DNA from: Roseibium porphyridii | Lineage (GTDB): Bacteria; Pseudomonadota; Alphaproteobacteria; Rhizobiales; Stappiaceae | Assembly: GCF_026191725.2 (NCBI RefSeq) | Contig: NZ_CP120863.1 | Location: 5,436,001 to 5,500,000, forward strand | Length of the DNA: 64,000 nucleotides | Reading direction: 5' to 3' | Shown here: positions 1 to 9,376 of the stretch, piece after piece | How the letters are laid out: every line of letters begins with the position of its first letter | How positions within the stretch are numbered: position 1 is the stretch's first letter | The notes under the pieces: model-generated | The model's input: only the letters and a program-made list of their open reading frames with translations | Database searches by the model: none | Told to the model about the DNA's origin: nothing | Made by a program: the position numbers and the translations under genes

Positions 1-46
1 CGAACCACGAGACCCGAAGCTTTTGGAGCACGCGGGAGCAAAACCG

Positions 47-1213
47 TCAGAGCCTCAGAGCACGAGTATAAAGGTCGTCATATTTTTTCGCCGTGTGTGA
101 CCAGCCATACCGTTGAACGGATTGAACCGCACGCTCGCGCAAACTCTGATCGGAAAGAAGGTCCTGTAAGGCCGAGTCTACAGCACTTGCCGTCTTCTTC
201 GCGTCTTCAAAGTCACATAGCCGGATGAGTGGGTTGCTGTCGGAAAGCGATTGAAAGGCCTGATTTGCATGAACAACGGGAATGAGACCCGCACTCAAGG
301 CTTCAATCAACACCAGGCCAAATCCCTCATAATCTGAAGCGCTGACGAACAGGCTGCATTGACCGATCAGGTCACGCAGCTGTTGGTTGCTGAGACCAAC
401 ATGGACATAAACCCGGCTGCCCAGCCCGAGAGACTGTGCTCGTGACAGAATGTCATTCTTTGTGAGATCGGATTCAACACCCGCCACATGCAGGGTCCAG
501 TTGTCTTCAGAAGTCGACAGGGATTTCATAAGATCCAGCAACAAGTTCAAGCGCTTGTTCGTGGAAAACCGTCCGAGCGTCAAGAGTGTTTTCCGGGGTT
601 CAACCGAAGCCGCTTCGCCGAACTTTTCAAGATCAACTCCGTTTTCGATCAGTTCGGTGCGCCTTGGTGCGATCTTTCGAAACAGATCGAAGTCGCTTTG
701 GCTGCAACAGGCAATGCCCGAATACTGGGATGAGGACAATCGTGTCAGCGAATTGAACCAGACCTGCTTCAAACGCGCAAACCGGGCTGTGTGAAAAAAG
801 CCGCCATGCGTCGTCGCAACCAGGGTTTTCCGGTGCCAGAACCTGCTCAGAGCAAGCGCATCGTAAAAAAAATCCACGGCATGAACGTGCACCAGATCAG
901 CGTTCTTGATTTCACCCAGGACCGACGGAGCAAGAGGGTATCTCGTGCTTCCGCGAAACGGAATGCGACACACCTCGATGCCGTCAATGCTCTCCCGTTC
1001 CGGAAGTCTGGCGCTTAAGTCCGTGAACAATCTGTCCAGCGTGACAACCTTGAGACCGGCAAACCGCCCATTTTGCTTGGCCGCCAGGTTCCGGACAACG
1101 TCTTCAAGGCCACCTATATTGGGAGCATATTGCCGAACCACGTGAACAACACGCACATCGGAGAAATCAGCAACGCCGTTTAGTATCTCGTCTGTGTCGG
1201 GTTCATGTTTCAT
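47..1213 (-). CDS. GT4-family glycosyltransferase
   Basis: Probable retaining GT-B glycosyltransferase that adds a sugar to a lipid-linked exopolysaccharide repeat at the cytoplasmic face of the inner membrane. The N-terminal domain opens with VVHVVRQYAPNIGGLEDVV, the usual glycine-rich start of GT4 acceptor domains. The C-terminal domain carries the E-x7-E signature as EGFGLVLIE near residue 310. The frame stays open to an ATG at 1297, but that would leave only 34 bases to the divergent GH5 gene. The ATG at 1213 has a GGAAAAG-type ribosome site and leaves room for promoters, so I prefer it. Donor and acceptor cannot be told from sequence. The family call is firm; the pathway is inferred from the GumK-like enzyme and flippase nearby. 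Confidence 0.85.
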   Translation of the reverse strand: MKHEPDTDEILNGVADFSDVRVVHVVRQYAPNIGGLEDVVRNLAAKQNGRFAGLKVVTLDRLFTDLSARLPERESIDGIEVCRIPFRGSTRYPLAPSVLGEIKNADLVHVHAVDFFYDALALSRFWHRKTLVATTHGGFFHTARFARLKQVWFNSLTRLSSSQYSGIACCSQSDFDLFRKIAPRRTELIENGVDLEKFGEAASVEPRKTLLTLGRFSTNKRLNLLLDLMKSLSTSEDNWTLHVAGVESDLTKNDILSRAQSLGLGSRVYVHVGLSNQQLRDLIGQCSLFVSASDYEGFGLVLIEALSAGLIPVVHANQAFQSLSDSNPLIRLCDFEDAKKTASAVDSALQDLLSDQSLRERAVQSVQRYGWSHTAKKYDDLYTRALRL

Positions 1214-1331
1214 ATATCTTTTCCGGCGAAAACATTTGTGCTCAAGCACTTTCCGCGCAAGGTAACATCCGTCCTTCAACAAGATCTTTATGATCATATC
1301 GCCAAACAGCGCTTACCCGTCCATAGCCTTT

Positions 1332-2402
1332 ATGAAATATCACCGCCCAAAACTGACCTCATCAAAACGCATCCCGCTTCCGGGACGTTTCGTTGCCGGC
1401 GCTCTTGCTACTACCCTGCTCGTCGCGGCTATTTCGCATCCGGCTTCCGCACAAAGATGCCTTCGTGGTGTCAACCTTGCGGGAGGTGAGTTTGGCGGAT
1501 CGCAGGGCGAGTACGGGCAAAGCTACATTTATCCCTCTGACGAAACTCTGGACTGGGCTGCATCTCGGCAGATGACTGCCATTCGGCTTCCCTTAAAATG
1601 GGAAAGACTGCAACCCCAGTTGAACGGTCCGTTTGACAGCGCGGAGCTTACGCGCCTGGTTGATGTGGTCCGGCGGGCAAACGGACGCGGACTCACAGTT
1701 GTTCTCGATCCGCACAATTACGCCGAGTACGAGAACGATCGCCTGGGCAAAGGCAAACTGACAGCGGCCGACTTCGCAAATTTCTGGTCGCAACTGGCAC
1801 GCATCTTTTCCGGAAACCCGCTGGTCGTTTACGGATTGATGAACGAACCAACGGACATTGAATCTGCGGTGTGGTTCGAAGCGGCGCAGGCGGGTCTCGA
1901 TGCCGTTCGAGCGACTGGTGCGAACAATCTTGTTCTTGTACCGGGTAATGTCTGGAGCGGCGCTTCGCACTGGTTCGATGATCAGGAAGGTGGCTCCAAT
2001 GCCGAACTGTTCCAGCACATTTCAGACAGCGCCGACAATTTCGCCTTCGAATTTCACCAATATATGGACGACAATTTTTCCGGTACCAATCCCACCTGTC
2101 CAAGGGTCAAAGACGCAATTCTGGCGCTTGAAGGCGTAACGGGTTGGATGCGGCAATATGGGTACAAAGGTTTCCTGGGTGAATTCGGTGGGACCAGTTC
2201 ACCCGATTGCCTGGAAGGACTGGACGATTTTGGCGACTACCTGACCAGTCAGAGCGACATCTGGATTGGCTGGACAGCCTGGGCAGCCGGTGACTGGTGG
2301 GGAGATTATCCCCTGTCCCTGCAACCGGACAACGGGATCGACAAACCCCAGATTGAAGTCCTCAAACCATATTTTCAGGATCTGGACCAGCAATGCGGGT
2401 GA
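1332..2402 (+). CDS. secreted GH5-family glycanase (endoglucanase-like)
   Basis: Secreted glycoside hydrolase of family 5, expected to cleave beta-1,4-linked glucan or a related polymer outside the cytoplasm. From the ATG at 1332 it has a basic N-terminus, a hydrophobic stretch and a signal peptidase site after PASA (residue 40), leaving a mature chain of about 316 residues, normal for GH5. The acid/base glutamate lies in GLMNEP (about E172) and the nucleophile in FLGEFGG (about E284). IRLPLKWERLQP and VVLDPHNY are other GH5 landmarks. An upstream in-frame start at 1290 would put 14 residues before a clear signal peptide and is unlikely. Its place beside exopolysaccharide genes suggests trimming or release of the polymer made by this locus, much as cellulases accompany cellulose and acetan loci. 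Substrate is inferred. Confidence 0.88.
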   Translation: MKYHRPKLTSSKRIPLPGRFVAGALATTLLVAAISHPASAQRCLRGVNLAGGEFGGSQGEYGQSYIYPSDETLDWAASRQMTAIRLPLKWERLQPQLNGPFDSAELTRLVDVVRRANGRGLTVVLDPHNYAEYENDRLGKGKLTAADFANFWSQLARIFSGNPLVVYGLMNEPTDIESAVWFEAAQAGLDAVRATGANNLVLVPGNVWSGASHWFDDQEGGSNAELFQHISDSADNFAFEFHQYMDDNFSGTNPTCPRVKDAILALEGVTGWMRQYGYKGFLGEFGGTSSPDCLEGLDDFGDYLTSQSDIWIGWTAWAAGDWWGDYPLSLQPDNGIDKPQIEVLKPYFQDLDQQCG

Positions 2403-2441
2403 AACCTGAGCAGCGACTGAGGCTGAATACGGAAGAGGTTT

Positions 2442-3530
2442 ATGGCAGATAAGATCCTCATCGTTTCCCGACACGATTATCGAACCGAGTGGCGAGCCAG
2501 CCTGCACTTCCTTGCGGACGCTTATCACGCTTTGGGCAGCTCGGTAAAATTCGTGTCCGTCGGTTTCAGCCCACTATCCTTGTTGTCTCATGATCACCGC
2601 AAAGCGCTCTCAAGCGATTCCAACAGATGGCAAACCAGGAACGGTATAGAGTGTTTCTTGTGGCGCTCTCCGATACATCCGTTCAACCGAGGGCTCGGCA
2701 GCCTCGCTTTCCTGACCAACAGTCTTTTCAAATGGTGGATCAACTCGTCTTGCTCCGAAATGGACCGGGCGTGTGGGACAGCCGACATTATCATCGTGGA
2801 ATCGGGAATAGCGGCGGCGTTGGTCGGGCGGATCAGGCGCTGCGCGCCAAATGCAAAGCTCATTTACGTGGCATCCGATCTTCTGGAAACCGTGAACGCT
2901 CATCCCTTTATTGAAGAGCAGCTCTACCGCGACCGATCCGCCATCAGCCACATAGTTGTCGTCGCCCGGGCCATGGCCAAGCACTTCCAGGATTTTGGCT
3001 GTCCAGTTCACTTCGTGACACATGGCATTTCAAAATCAGATTTCGATACAATTGGCCCGAGTCCCTATTCAGGAGGCAAAAACATCGTCACAGTCGGATC
3101 AATGCTTTTCGATCCGACGTTTTTCGAAGTCGCATCCGAAAACTTTCCGGACATTCACTTTCATCTGATCGGTACGCCCAAACTTGAAAACGGTGCAGAA
3201 AACATCACCGAGTATGGTCGGATGGAGTTTACGGAAACGCTTCCCTATCTGAAATATGCCGATGCTGGCGTCGCGCCCTATCACGACATGGAGCATGCAG
3301 ACTACCTGGTCGATAGCAGCATGAAGCTCATGCAGTACGACTATCTGAAACTCAATGCCATTTGCCCGGATTTTGCGGCTGGCGAAAAACCAAATCGCTA
3401 TGGCTATAGACCCGGCGACACGGCCTCCGTGACCTTCGCAATCGAAAACGCTCTTGGCAGGCCTTACACGGAAGGCAATACCGAGGTTCTCGATTGGAAA
3501 GATGTGGCAATCAGATACAGGGACTTTTGA
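2442..3530 (+). CDS. GumK-like glucuronosyltransferase (GT70)
   Basis: Closely resembles xanthan GumK, which transfers glucuronic acid in beta-1,2 linkage to a lipid-linked mannosyl-cellobiose. Shared segments, recognised from memory of GumK, include an N-terminal S-H/R-HD-R-T-E/P stretch (VSRHDYRTEWRASLHF), VESGIAAAL, the catalytic-aspartate block YVASDLLETVN, VGSMLFDPTFFEVAS and the donor-site block DSSMKLMQYDYL. The protein is 362 residues; GumK is longer by a C-terminal tail, and here the chain ends soon after the last conserved block. It begins 39 bases after the GH5 gene, in the same direction, so the two are probably cotranscribed. A periplasmic-face role is excluded by the lack of a signal peptide; peripheral membrane attachment is likely. 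Family call strong; exact linkage inferred. Confidence 0.88.
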   Translation: MADKILIVSRHDYRTEWRASLHFLADAYHALGSSVKFVSVGFSPLSLLSHDHRKALSSDSNRWQTRNGIECFLWRSPIHPFNRGLGSLAFLTNSLFKWWINSSCSEMDRACGTADIIIVESGIAAALVGRIRRCAPNAKLIYVASDLLETVNAHPFIEEQLYRDRSAISHIVVVARAMAKHFQDFGCPVHFVTHGISKSDFDTIGPSPYSGGKNIVTVGSMLFDPTFFEVASENFPDIHFHLIGTPKLENGAENITEYGRMEFTETLPYLKYADAGVAPYHDMEHADYLVDSSMKLMQYDYLKLNAICPDFAAGEKPNRYGYRPGDTASVTFAIENALGRPYTEGNTEVLDWKDVAIRYRDF

Positions 3531-3828
3531 CCGACCTGTTGCTCAACGTGTGTTTTACAGCTTGTTCGAACACAGCCTGTTCTACCGAAAAGCAGCACTG
3601 TTCCGTCCTGTTTTTGCGAAATCTCCCGCACACTCATCGGCGACATTCAAGAAAAACGGCCATACGAAATCTTAAACGAATACGCATAAACAAGACCCAA
3701 ATAAGCACACCACGTTACAAGTCGGAGGGCATTCGTCTCCGATCCTTGATGCAGAGGCCCCTGGGCCCAAGAACAAGTCTGGCCCGGATTCAGATGACTG
3801 TAATTTCGACTGCGAAGAGTATGGCCTG
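3531..3828. other. intergenic, no gene seen
   Basis: These 298 bases separate the GumK-like gene from the flippase gene. The short open frames crossing it have no family-like features and no good start sites. I see no clear terminator; a promoter for the flippase gene may lie here, but I cannot place it. Confidence 0.5.
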
Positions 3829-5286
3829 ATGGCGTCCATGCTTCGAAATTCGGTGGTGAACACCACAGCTGGCGTTCTCTCCATGTTCATGGGGTTCATC
3901 TGCAGCATCATTGTGGCCCGCACGCTTGGCGTCGAAGGCACTGGCATCGTGGCTTACGCCCTTTGGTTCATGACCGTTGCCACCGTTGTCTCGGATTATG
4001 GCATGCCGCAAGCAACATTGCGCTTCATTGCGCGTGACGTATCCGGCGATCATCTTCACAGCGCCCTATTGCAGACTTTGCTGTCCCGTTTTGTTGTCAC
4101 AACGGCGATCATGGCAGTCGGAATAGGAACCTATGCACTTTGGCTTGCCAGTGGGAATGACGCACGCGGATCATCCGTCTGGCTTGCCACAATCGTTCTC
4201 TTTTTAAGTTACGCCTATTCGACAATTTCCATCGGCGCAGCACAGGGTCTTGGTCAGTTCGATCGCGCTGCGAAGATGACGTTGACGGGCTGTGTCTTGC
4301 AGTTTTTCTCGGTGCTGGGCGGTGCTTTGCTTTTCGGCCCCGTCGGCGCAATTCTCGGACATGCCACACGGCACCTGCCGCAGGCTCTCGATCTCAGGCG
4401 CTACCTTGGTCAAACAGCCGAGCGTGTCCGCGAGATCCCGGCTGATGTCAAAATCTACGCGCGCAACAACTGGATATCGGGCAGCGTCTTTGCCCTTTTC
4501 GGAGCCCGGATCGAGCTTGCACTTATTGGTTTCTTTTTCTCTATCGCCCAAGTGGGTTACTATTCCATCGGCCTGACAATGTCTGGCATGATTGCGCAAT
4601 TGGCCGTGTTCATTCTCGCCTTCGTGGTTCCCCAATTCGGAGCAATGCACGACAACGCCGACGACACTGCCTTCGCCAGTGCCTTTCAGGAAACGATTAG
4701 ATGGCTTGGAATTGTCATCGCTCCCATCGCCATTGGCGGTGCCTCCATCGCGAGCGAGCTCATTCCGGTCGTCTTCGGGGAAGACTTCGCCCCCGCGGTC
4801 TGGCCAGCGGTCATATTGCTTGCATTTGCAATCGCACAGGCACTTGCATCTGTCATTTCACGCGCGATCCTCGCCAAAAACCGGAGCACTGACGAGCTTC
4901 GCATGATGCTGGTTTGGTGTGGCGCAACCACTGTGTCGCTGCTGATCACCGTACCGTCTTACGGTCAGTTGGGAGCCGCCTGGATTCGCGGCGGTGCCAG
5001 CATTCTTCTGTTACTGATGCTGAGTATCTATTGCCATCGCGTCCTTCAGCTCCGTCTGCCCGTGCTTGCCCTGATGAAATCGACCTTGGCGGCGGCTATT
5101 TGCGGGGCAACAGCAGCCTACATGCTTACCATCGTCTCCGGACTGATCGGTCTTCTGATCGCCGTCAGCGCTGCCGCACCAGTTTATTTCCTGGCACTGT
5201 TTCTTCTAAGGGCGGTCACCTGGAAGGAAATCCGACCGCTGTTCGATGGGTTGAAAACTCGCATGAGATCGTCAAAAGCTGACTGA
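3829..5286 (+). CDS. Wzx-like polysaccharide flippase (MOP superfamily)
   Basis: Multi-spanning inner-membrane protein of 485 residues with 12 to 14 hydrophobic segments, the size and pattern of Wzx/PST flippases of the MOP superfamily. The N-terminus MLRNSVVNTTAGVLSMFMGF, followed by ARTLGVEGTGIVAYALW, is the usual first-helix pair with the R-x-LG-x-x-x-x-G motif. It would move an undecaprenyl-diphosphate-linked oligosaccharide to the periplasm for polymerisation. Neighbouring GT4 and GumK-like genes and the secreted glycanase support a role in exopolysaccharide export. The start could also be the second ATG at 3838. No Wzy-type polymerase is recognisable in the window. The following membrane protein might be related to that step or to a different sugar transfer. 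Confidence 0.85.
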   Translation: MASMLRNSVVNTTAGVLSMFMGFICSIIVARTLGVEGTGIVAYALWFMTVATVVSDYGMPQATLRFIARDVSGDHLHSALLQTLLSRFVVTTAIMAVGIGTYALWLASGNDARGSSVWLATIVLFLSYAYSTISIGAAQGLGQFDRAAKMTLTGCVLQFFSVLGGALLFGPVGAILGHATRHLPQALDLRRYLGQTAERVREIPADVKIYARNNWISGSVFALFGARIELALIGFFFSIAQVGYYSIGLTMSGMIAQLAVFILAFVVPQFGAMHDNADDTAFASAFQETIRWLGIVIAPIAIGGASIASELIPVVFGEDFAPAVWPAVILLAFAIAQALASVISRAILAKNRSTDELRMMLVWCGATTVSLLITVPSYGQLGAAWIRGGASILLLLMLSIYCHRVLQLRLPVLALMKSTLAAAICGATAAYMLTIVSGLIGLLIAVSAAAPVYFLALFLLRAVTWKEIRPLFDGLKTRMRSSKAD

Positions 5287-5458
5287 CCTGGCTCGTGGTT
5301 CCTGCTCTTTGCAACTTCTATTAATGCGTTATTAGCCTGAGATTTCTAAATTGAAGCCAACTCTATTGGTTTTCGCATCAGTGCGAGATCAACTGATCGG
5401 CGCATTTGCGTTTTGCTTAAGAACATCGAGCACAAGTCTTTGCGACGATCTGAAAACA

Positions 5459-6673
5459 ATGCAAATCGGAACTATTGAAGCAATGTCTATCGGAACCGTA
5501 TTCGGCGAACGCTTTGGACCCATTTTGCAATCGATCGGAACCCTGCTTTCAAAGCGTGTTTTGAATACACTCTCCGTCGGCTTCTACTCGGTCATCATTC
5601 TTGGAACCCTGGCGCTCGCCTATTTCAATCCGGTCTACAATTGGGACATCCTGGCCTATGTCGGGATCGCGGTGGAAGACAGGCTTGAAACGGCGGAAGA
5701 AATTCACGCGACCGCTTACGGTGAAGTTCAGGAAGCCGCTTCGGAGCTTCAATTCTATAAAGTGACTGCATCTATTCCCTATAGGGTTGGCCAATATGAG
5801 AACCCTGACCACTTTGTGTCGCTGTTCCCCATGTACCGGGTGAAACTGGCCTATGTCGAAGCAATCAAGCATCTTGGAGACGTCGCTGGCCGCGTGCATG
5901 CCACAACGCTGATTTCTACGATTTCAGCAGCGTTGGTCGGTGTCTTTGTCATTGCCTGGAGTTTTCGGCGAAACTTCGTTCAAGGCCTTCTGATCATCGG
6001 ACCCGTCTCGATACTGATCGGCTATGTCTTTTCTGCCAGAGAAGCGACACCTGACCTGATGATGGCGGTATTTACCCTGCCAGCGATCTATTTTGTCTGC
6101 AGGGAAAAGCCATTCTTTGCAGCACCGTTTCTCATCCTTGCCTTTCTGGTCCGGCCGGATGGTATTCTATTGTTCTTCGCATTGCTCCTGGCAGCGCTCG
6201 CGGTGAGTAAATATCGGCTGGCCTATCTGGCCCTCTTTATTGCCTGCGTGTGTCTTTATTTCCCTGTGACGGGCTCTGCGGAGCATCCGGGCTGGTGGCC
6301 TCATTTCTATTTCTCAAACATTGAATACCAGGACGACATGCGCGGGTTCAACCCAGCCTTTGACGCCGTCCTTTTCATCAAAGCGCTGCTGATCAACCTT
6401 GCGCGCACGGTACAGGCCTATGATTGGCTGATGTTACTGGCAGTCTTTCTGCTCGGATTTGCGCTGTTTATCCGCAACGGTTTCGAGATCTCACGCGGTC
6501 AATGGATGGCGGTTATCGCCTTAACACTTTGTATTGGCGGAAAATTCGTCACCTTTCCGCTCCCGGATGATCGCGTTTATCTGCCCTACATGTTGCCCCT
6601 GTTGCTGGTCCTGATGGAAATCTGGAAGCCGGAATTTTCTGTCGCGCAGTCCGGAACCAAACGGGTTTCATAG
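5459..6673 (+). CDS. multi-spanning membrane protein, GT-C glycosyltransferase-like
   Basis: Integral membrane protein with about 9 to 11 hydrophobic segments and a short cytoplasmic C-terminus. After the first helix comes FNPVYNWDILAYVG, an aspartate in the first external loop, where GT-C enzymes using polyprenyl-phosphate sugars carry their catalytic acid. The rest of the loop is long and polar (residues about 75 to 130). These features suggest a GT-C glycosyltransferase, but I recognise no specific family. The frame is open back to a TTG at 5351; ATGs at 5459 and 5483 are more plausible starts and neither has a strong ribosome site. It ends just before a strong terminator facing the aminotransferase operon. 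It may belong to the exopolysaccharide locus or use the lipid-linked sugar proposed for the next operon. Confidence 0.55.
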   Translation: MQIGTIEAMSIGTVFGERFGPILQSIGTLLSKRVLNTLSVGFYSVIILGTLALAYFNPVYNWDILAYVGIAVEDRLETAEEIHATAYGEVQEAASELQFYKVTASIPYRVGQYENPDHFVSLFPMYRVKLAYVEAIKHLGDVAGRVHATTLISTISAALVGVFVIAWSFRRNFVQGLLIIGPVSILIGYVFSAREATPDLMMAVFTLPAIYFVCREKPFFAAPFLILAFLVRPDGILLFFALLLAALAVSKYRLAYLALFIACVCLYFPVTGSAEHPGWWPHFYFSNIEYQDDMRGFNPAFDAVLFIKALLINLARTVQAYDWLMLLAVFLLGFALFIRNGFEISRGQWMAVIALTLCIGGKFVTFPLPDDRVYLPYMLPLLLVLMEIWKPEFSVAQSGTKRVS

Positions 6674-6820
6674 GCCGATATTGCTTTCAAACTGCTCACT
6701 CGGGCAGATGCCTGAATGCCAAGCCATTGTCCACTTGGAAGCCTTGCAGACGGGAGGCTGGTTATCGTGACTGTCCGAACTGCCAAGCCATGGCAAGCAG
6801 AGACACGACCTGAAAGACAA

Positions 6821-6848
6821 AAAACCCGCTTCGAATGAAGCGGGTTTT
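6821..6848. terminator. bidirectional intrinsic terminator
   Basis: Perfect 12-bp inverted repeat (AAAACCCGCTTC and its complement) with a 4-base GAAT loop. An A run on one side and a T run on the other let it work both ways, between the convergent membrane protein gene and the aminotransferase gene. Confidence 0.9.
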
Positions 6849-6902
6849 CATATTTGAAGCGCACTGACATTGACTGCCAGATCGCACTCAATTTGCTCAA
6901 AA

Positions 6903-8354
6903 CTAACCGGCCTGCGATTTGATAAAGCCGTTCACGATGCTGACAATGCCTTTCGACAAGAGGTCGTCCAGCGCATCACAGAACGTATCAACGTTGTCCA
7001 TGGTGCAGACGAGTGGTGGCTCGAGGCGAATGACATTGCGATTGTACTCGGTGAAGGCCACCAGAATGTCGTAATCGCGCAGAAGCTGAGCTCCAATGAA
7101 GCCAGAGAGCGAACCTTTCAGCTTTTCATCAAGCATGGCGAGAACCGGACGCAAAACCATAGGCATCGTCTTTGAGAAATCCTGAAATTCCAGTCCGACC
7201 ATCAATCCTTGTCCACGGACATCCTTGATGATCTTCGGGTACTTTTCCTGGATCTGCTTCAGGCGCGAGATCAGATGAGCGCCGACCTGTGCGGAGTTTT
7301 CAATCAGATCCTCATCGTAAAGAACATTCAGACCTTCCATGGCTGTGACGCTTGCCTCGCCAATGCCGCCAAATGTCGCCTGCGCGTGGATCATCGCTGT
7401 TTTGGGAGAGCCGTAGGCTTTCATGTAAACATCGCGCTTGGCAATCATTGCACCAACAGCAGCCTTGCCCGCACCGAGCGATTTTGCCAGCGCCGTGACG
7501 TCCGGAACAACGCCATAGTGTTCGAAAGCGTAGAATTTTCCCGTCCGGCCGTAACCGCATTGAACTTCGTCGGCCACCCAAAGCACATTGTGCTCATCGC
7601 ACAAGTCTCTGACGCCTCTCCAATAGGCTTCAGGTGCCGAGATAATGCCACCGCCGCCCTGGACGGTTTCCAAAACAACGACGCCGATGTCTGGATCAGA
7701 CTTAATGGCATTGCTCAGGGCCTGCAGATCACCAAACGGAACCTTCACCCGGTTGCCGACCAACTGGAAGTCGCCTTGATAGAGTTCAGAATCCGTCAGC
7801 GACAGAACGCCCTTCGTCTTTCCGTGAAACGAGTTCTCAGCGTACACAATCTTGCAGTTTTTCCTGCCCGAGGCCCGCTCGGCCACCTTGACGGCAGCTT
7901 CCATGGCTTCTGAACCGGTCGAACCGAGGAAAACCATGTCAAGGTCGCCCGGCGAACAGGCTGCCAGGTTCTTGGCAAGAGCTGTTGCATACTGAGAGAG
8001 AAACGCAATGGCGATCTCGTGCCTGTTTTCGTCCTGAAACTGCTTGCGCGCGGCGATCACACGCGGATGATTGTGCCCATGGGCAAGCGAGCCGAACCCA
8101 CCGAAAAAGTCCAGGATCTTTCTACCGTTCTGGTCGGTGTAATACATCCCTTCGGCGGTCTCGATCTTGACCTTGTGGAAGCCGAGCAACTTCATGAAAT
8201 GAAACTGTCCGGGATTGATATGGTCTTTGAACAGCTCAGCCATTGACTTGGTGTCGAGAGCCTTCGCCTCTTCAACCGTCATCAGGTCCGGTTTGGTGCT
8301 TTGCATCGGTTCTGCCTCAGGCATGTCCTGCTTTGTCGCAACATTAGCTAACAT
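6903..8354 (-). CDS. class III PLP-dependent aminotransferase
   Basis: Fold-type I, class III (acetylornithine/ornithine-like) aminotransferase of 483 residues. Visible motifs are the phosphate-binding GSTGSEA (145-151), NSFHGKT (174-180), the cofactor aspartate in VADEVQCGYGRTG (D262) and the Schiff-base lysine in ALAKSLGAG (K291). The first 45 residues are a polar extension that binds neither cofactor nor substrate in relatives. The family works on omega-amino groups or on keto and aldehyde sugars and lipids. It is last in a minus-strand run after an NAD-dependent epimerase (8 bases away) and an SMR-like exporter, downstream of DprE1-like and UbiA-like genes. That context points to amination of a lipid-linked or nucleotide sugar rather than arginine synthesis, which is an inference. 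Substrate is unknown. Confidence 0.85.
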   Translation of the reverse strand: MLANVATKQDMPEAEPMQSTKPDLMTVEEAKALDTKSMAELFKDHINPGQFHFMKLLGFHKVKIETAEGMYYTDQNGRKILDFFGGFGSLAHGHNHPRVIAARKQFQDENRHEIAIAFLSQYATALAKNLAACSPGDLDMVFLGSTGSEAMEAAVKVAERASGRKNCKIVYAENSFHGKTKGVLSLTDSELYQGDFQLVGNRVKVPFGDLQALSNAIKSDPDIGVVVLETVQGGGGIISAPEAYWRGVRDLCDEHNVLWVADEVQCGYGRTGKFYAFEHYGVVPDVTALAKSLGAGKAAVGAMIAKRDVYMKAYGSPKTAMIHAQATFGGIGEASVTAMEGLNVLYDEDLIENSAQVGAHLISRLKQIQEKYPKIIKDVRGQGLMVGLEFQDFSKTMPMVLRPVLAMLDEKLKGSLSGFIGAQLLRDYDILVAFTEYNRNVIRLEPPLVCTMDNVDTFCDALDDLLSKGIVSIVNGFIKSQAG

Positions 8355-8362
8355 GGATAGTC

Positions 8363-9376
8363 CTATTCTGCAGGCTGAACGCTGCCGTGATTGGCACCGT
8401 TTCCGGCCGTTTTCTGTGATCGGTATTCGTCATATGCGGCGATCAGCATGTCTTCGTCGCGATAGGCTGGAACCCAGCCAAGGTCACGTTCGCCTTTTGA
8501 AACATCGAGAACGCACATCTCGTCAGCAATGAGATACTGTTCCGGATCCATCAGGGGCATGTTGATGGCGTCAAGGAAATCCAGGGTGCGCTTGACCGCA
8601 AATCCCCAGGTCGGCAGCAATATGGATTTGGATCCCGCATGCTTCACGAGGTCGCCAAGTAGCTTCTTGACCGGAGGCGGATTGATGGAGCCCAGATTAT
8701 AGGCTTCGTTCGGGACACCTGCTTTCCAGGCGCGGTAAGCGGCATCTGCACAGTCGAACACTGAAATGAACTGATAAGGGTTCTTGCCGGACCCGATCAT
8801 GGGCACCGGAAGGTTCATGTCGACGAGCTTGAAGAGCTTGGTCAGGATGCCAAGACGGCCCGGACCGATGATCAGTCTAGGTCGAAACAGAGTGATATCC
8901 ATACCACGCTCGCGCCAGTCGGCTGCAAGAAACTCCGTATCCAACTTGGATTGACCATACTCACCGAGAGGTGCAACAGGATGATCTTCGGTCATTGGAT
9001 AGGTGACGGTGTGGCCATAGACCATGTCGGTCGTGTAGTGCACCAATTTCTTGGCGCCAGCACGGTCCATCGCTTCGATGATGTTTTTGGTTCCGTCGTA
9101 ATTGACCGGATAGAAAAAGTCGTGGCGTTTTGCGCGCACCTGGATCGGTGAAAGCATCTTGGCTGACAGATTGTAAACCATGTCTTCCGCAGCTATCGGA
9201 ACCGCGGCGATAGAGGCCGGATCGGTCACATCGCAGGTAAGAAAAGTTGCCTTCAGATAGACAGACTGATTGTCATTGACGATATCGGCAACAATGACCT
9301 CTTCCCCGTCTTCCAGGAGCTTTTTTGCAAGCTGGCGACCGACGAAACCGTCGCCGCCGAAAAGAATATGTTTCAC
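8363..9376 (-). CDS. NAD-dependent epimerase/dehydratase (extended SDR)
   Basis: Extended short-chain dehydrogenase of 337 residues. The nucleotide-binding glycine motif is FGGDGFVGRQLA (residues 6-17), the acidic residue after beta-2 is in VADI, and the catalytic tyrosine and lysine are Y140 and K144 in EYGQSKLD. TTD at 115-117 supplies the catalytic threonine. Relatives oxidise, reduce, epimerise or dehydrate nucleotide sugars, or act on lipid-linked sugars. Its ATG overlaps the stop of the upstream SMR-like gene by 4 bases (ATGA) and the aminotransferase gene starts 8 bases after it, so the three are translationally linked. Together with the DprE1-like oxidase upstream it could act as the reductase or epimerase partner that DprE2 is in mycobacteria, although DprE2 is a classical SDR of different length. 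Confidence 0.82.
   Translation of the reverse strand: MKHILFGGDGFVGRQLAKKLLEDGEEVIVADIVNDNQSVYLKATFLTCDVTDPASIAAVPIAAEDMVYNLSAKMLSPIQVRAKRHDFFYPVNYDGTKNIIEAMDRAGAKKLVHYTTDMVYGHTVTYPMTEDHPVAPLGEYGQSKLDTEFLAADWRERGMDITLFRPRLIIGPGRLGILTKLFKLVDMNLPVPMIGSGKNPYQFISVFDCADAAYRAWKAGVPNEAYNLGSINPPPVKKLLGDLVKHAGSKSILLPTWGFAVKRTLDFLDAINMPLMDPEQYLIADEMCVLDVSKGERDLGWVPAYRDEDMLIAAYDEYRSQKTAGNGANHGSVQPAE

Noticed and set aside
3454..3675. frameshifted C-terminal continuation of the GumK-like gene
   Set aside because: The downstream alternative frame does not resemble the GumK tail, so the gene appears simply shorter.
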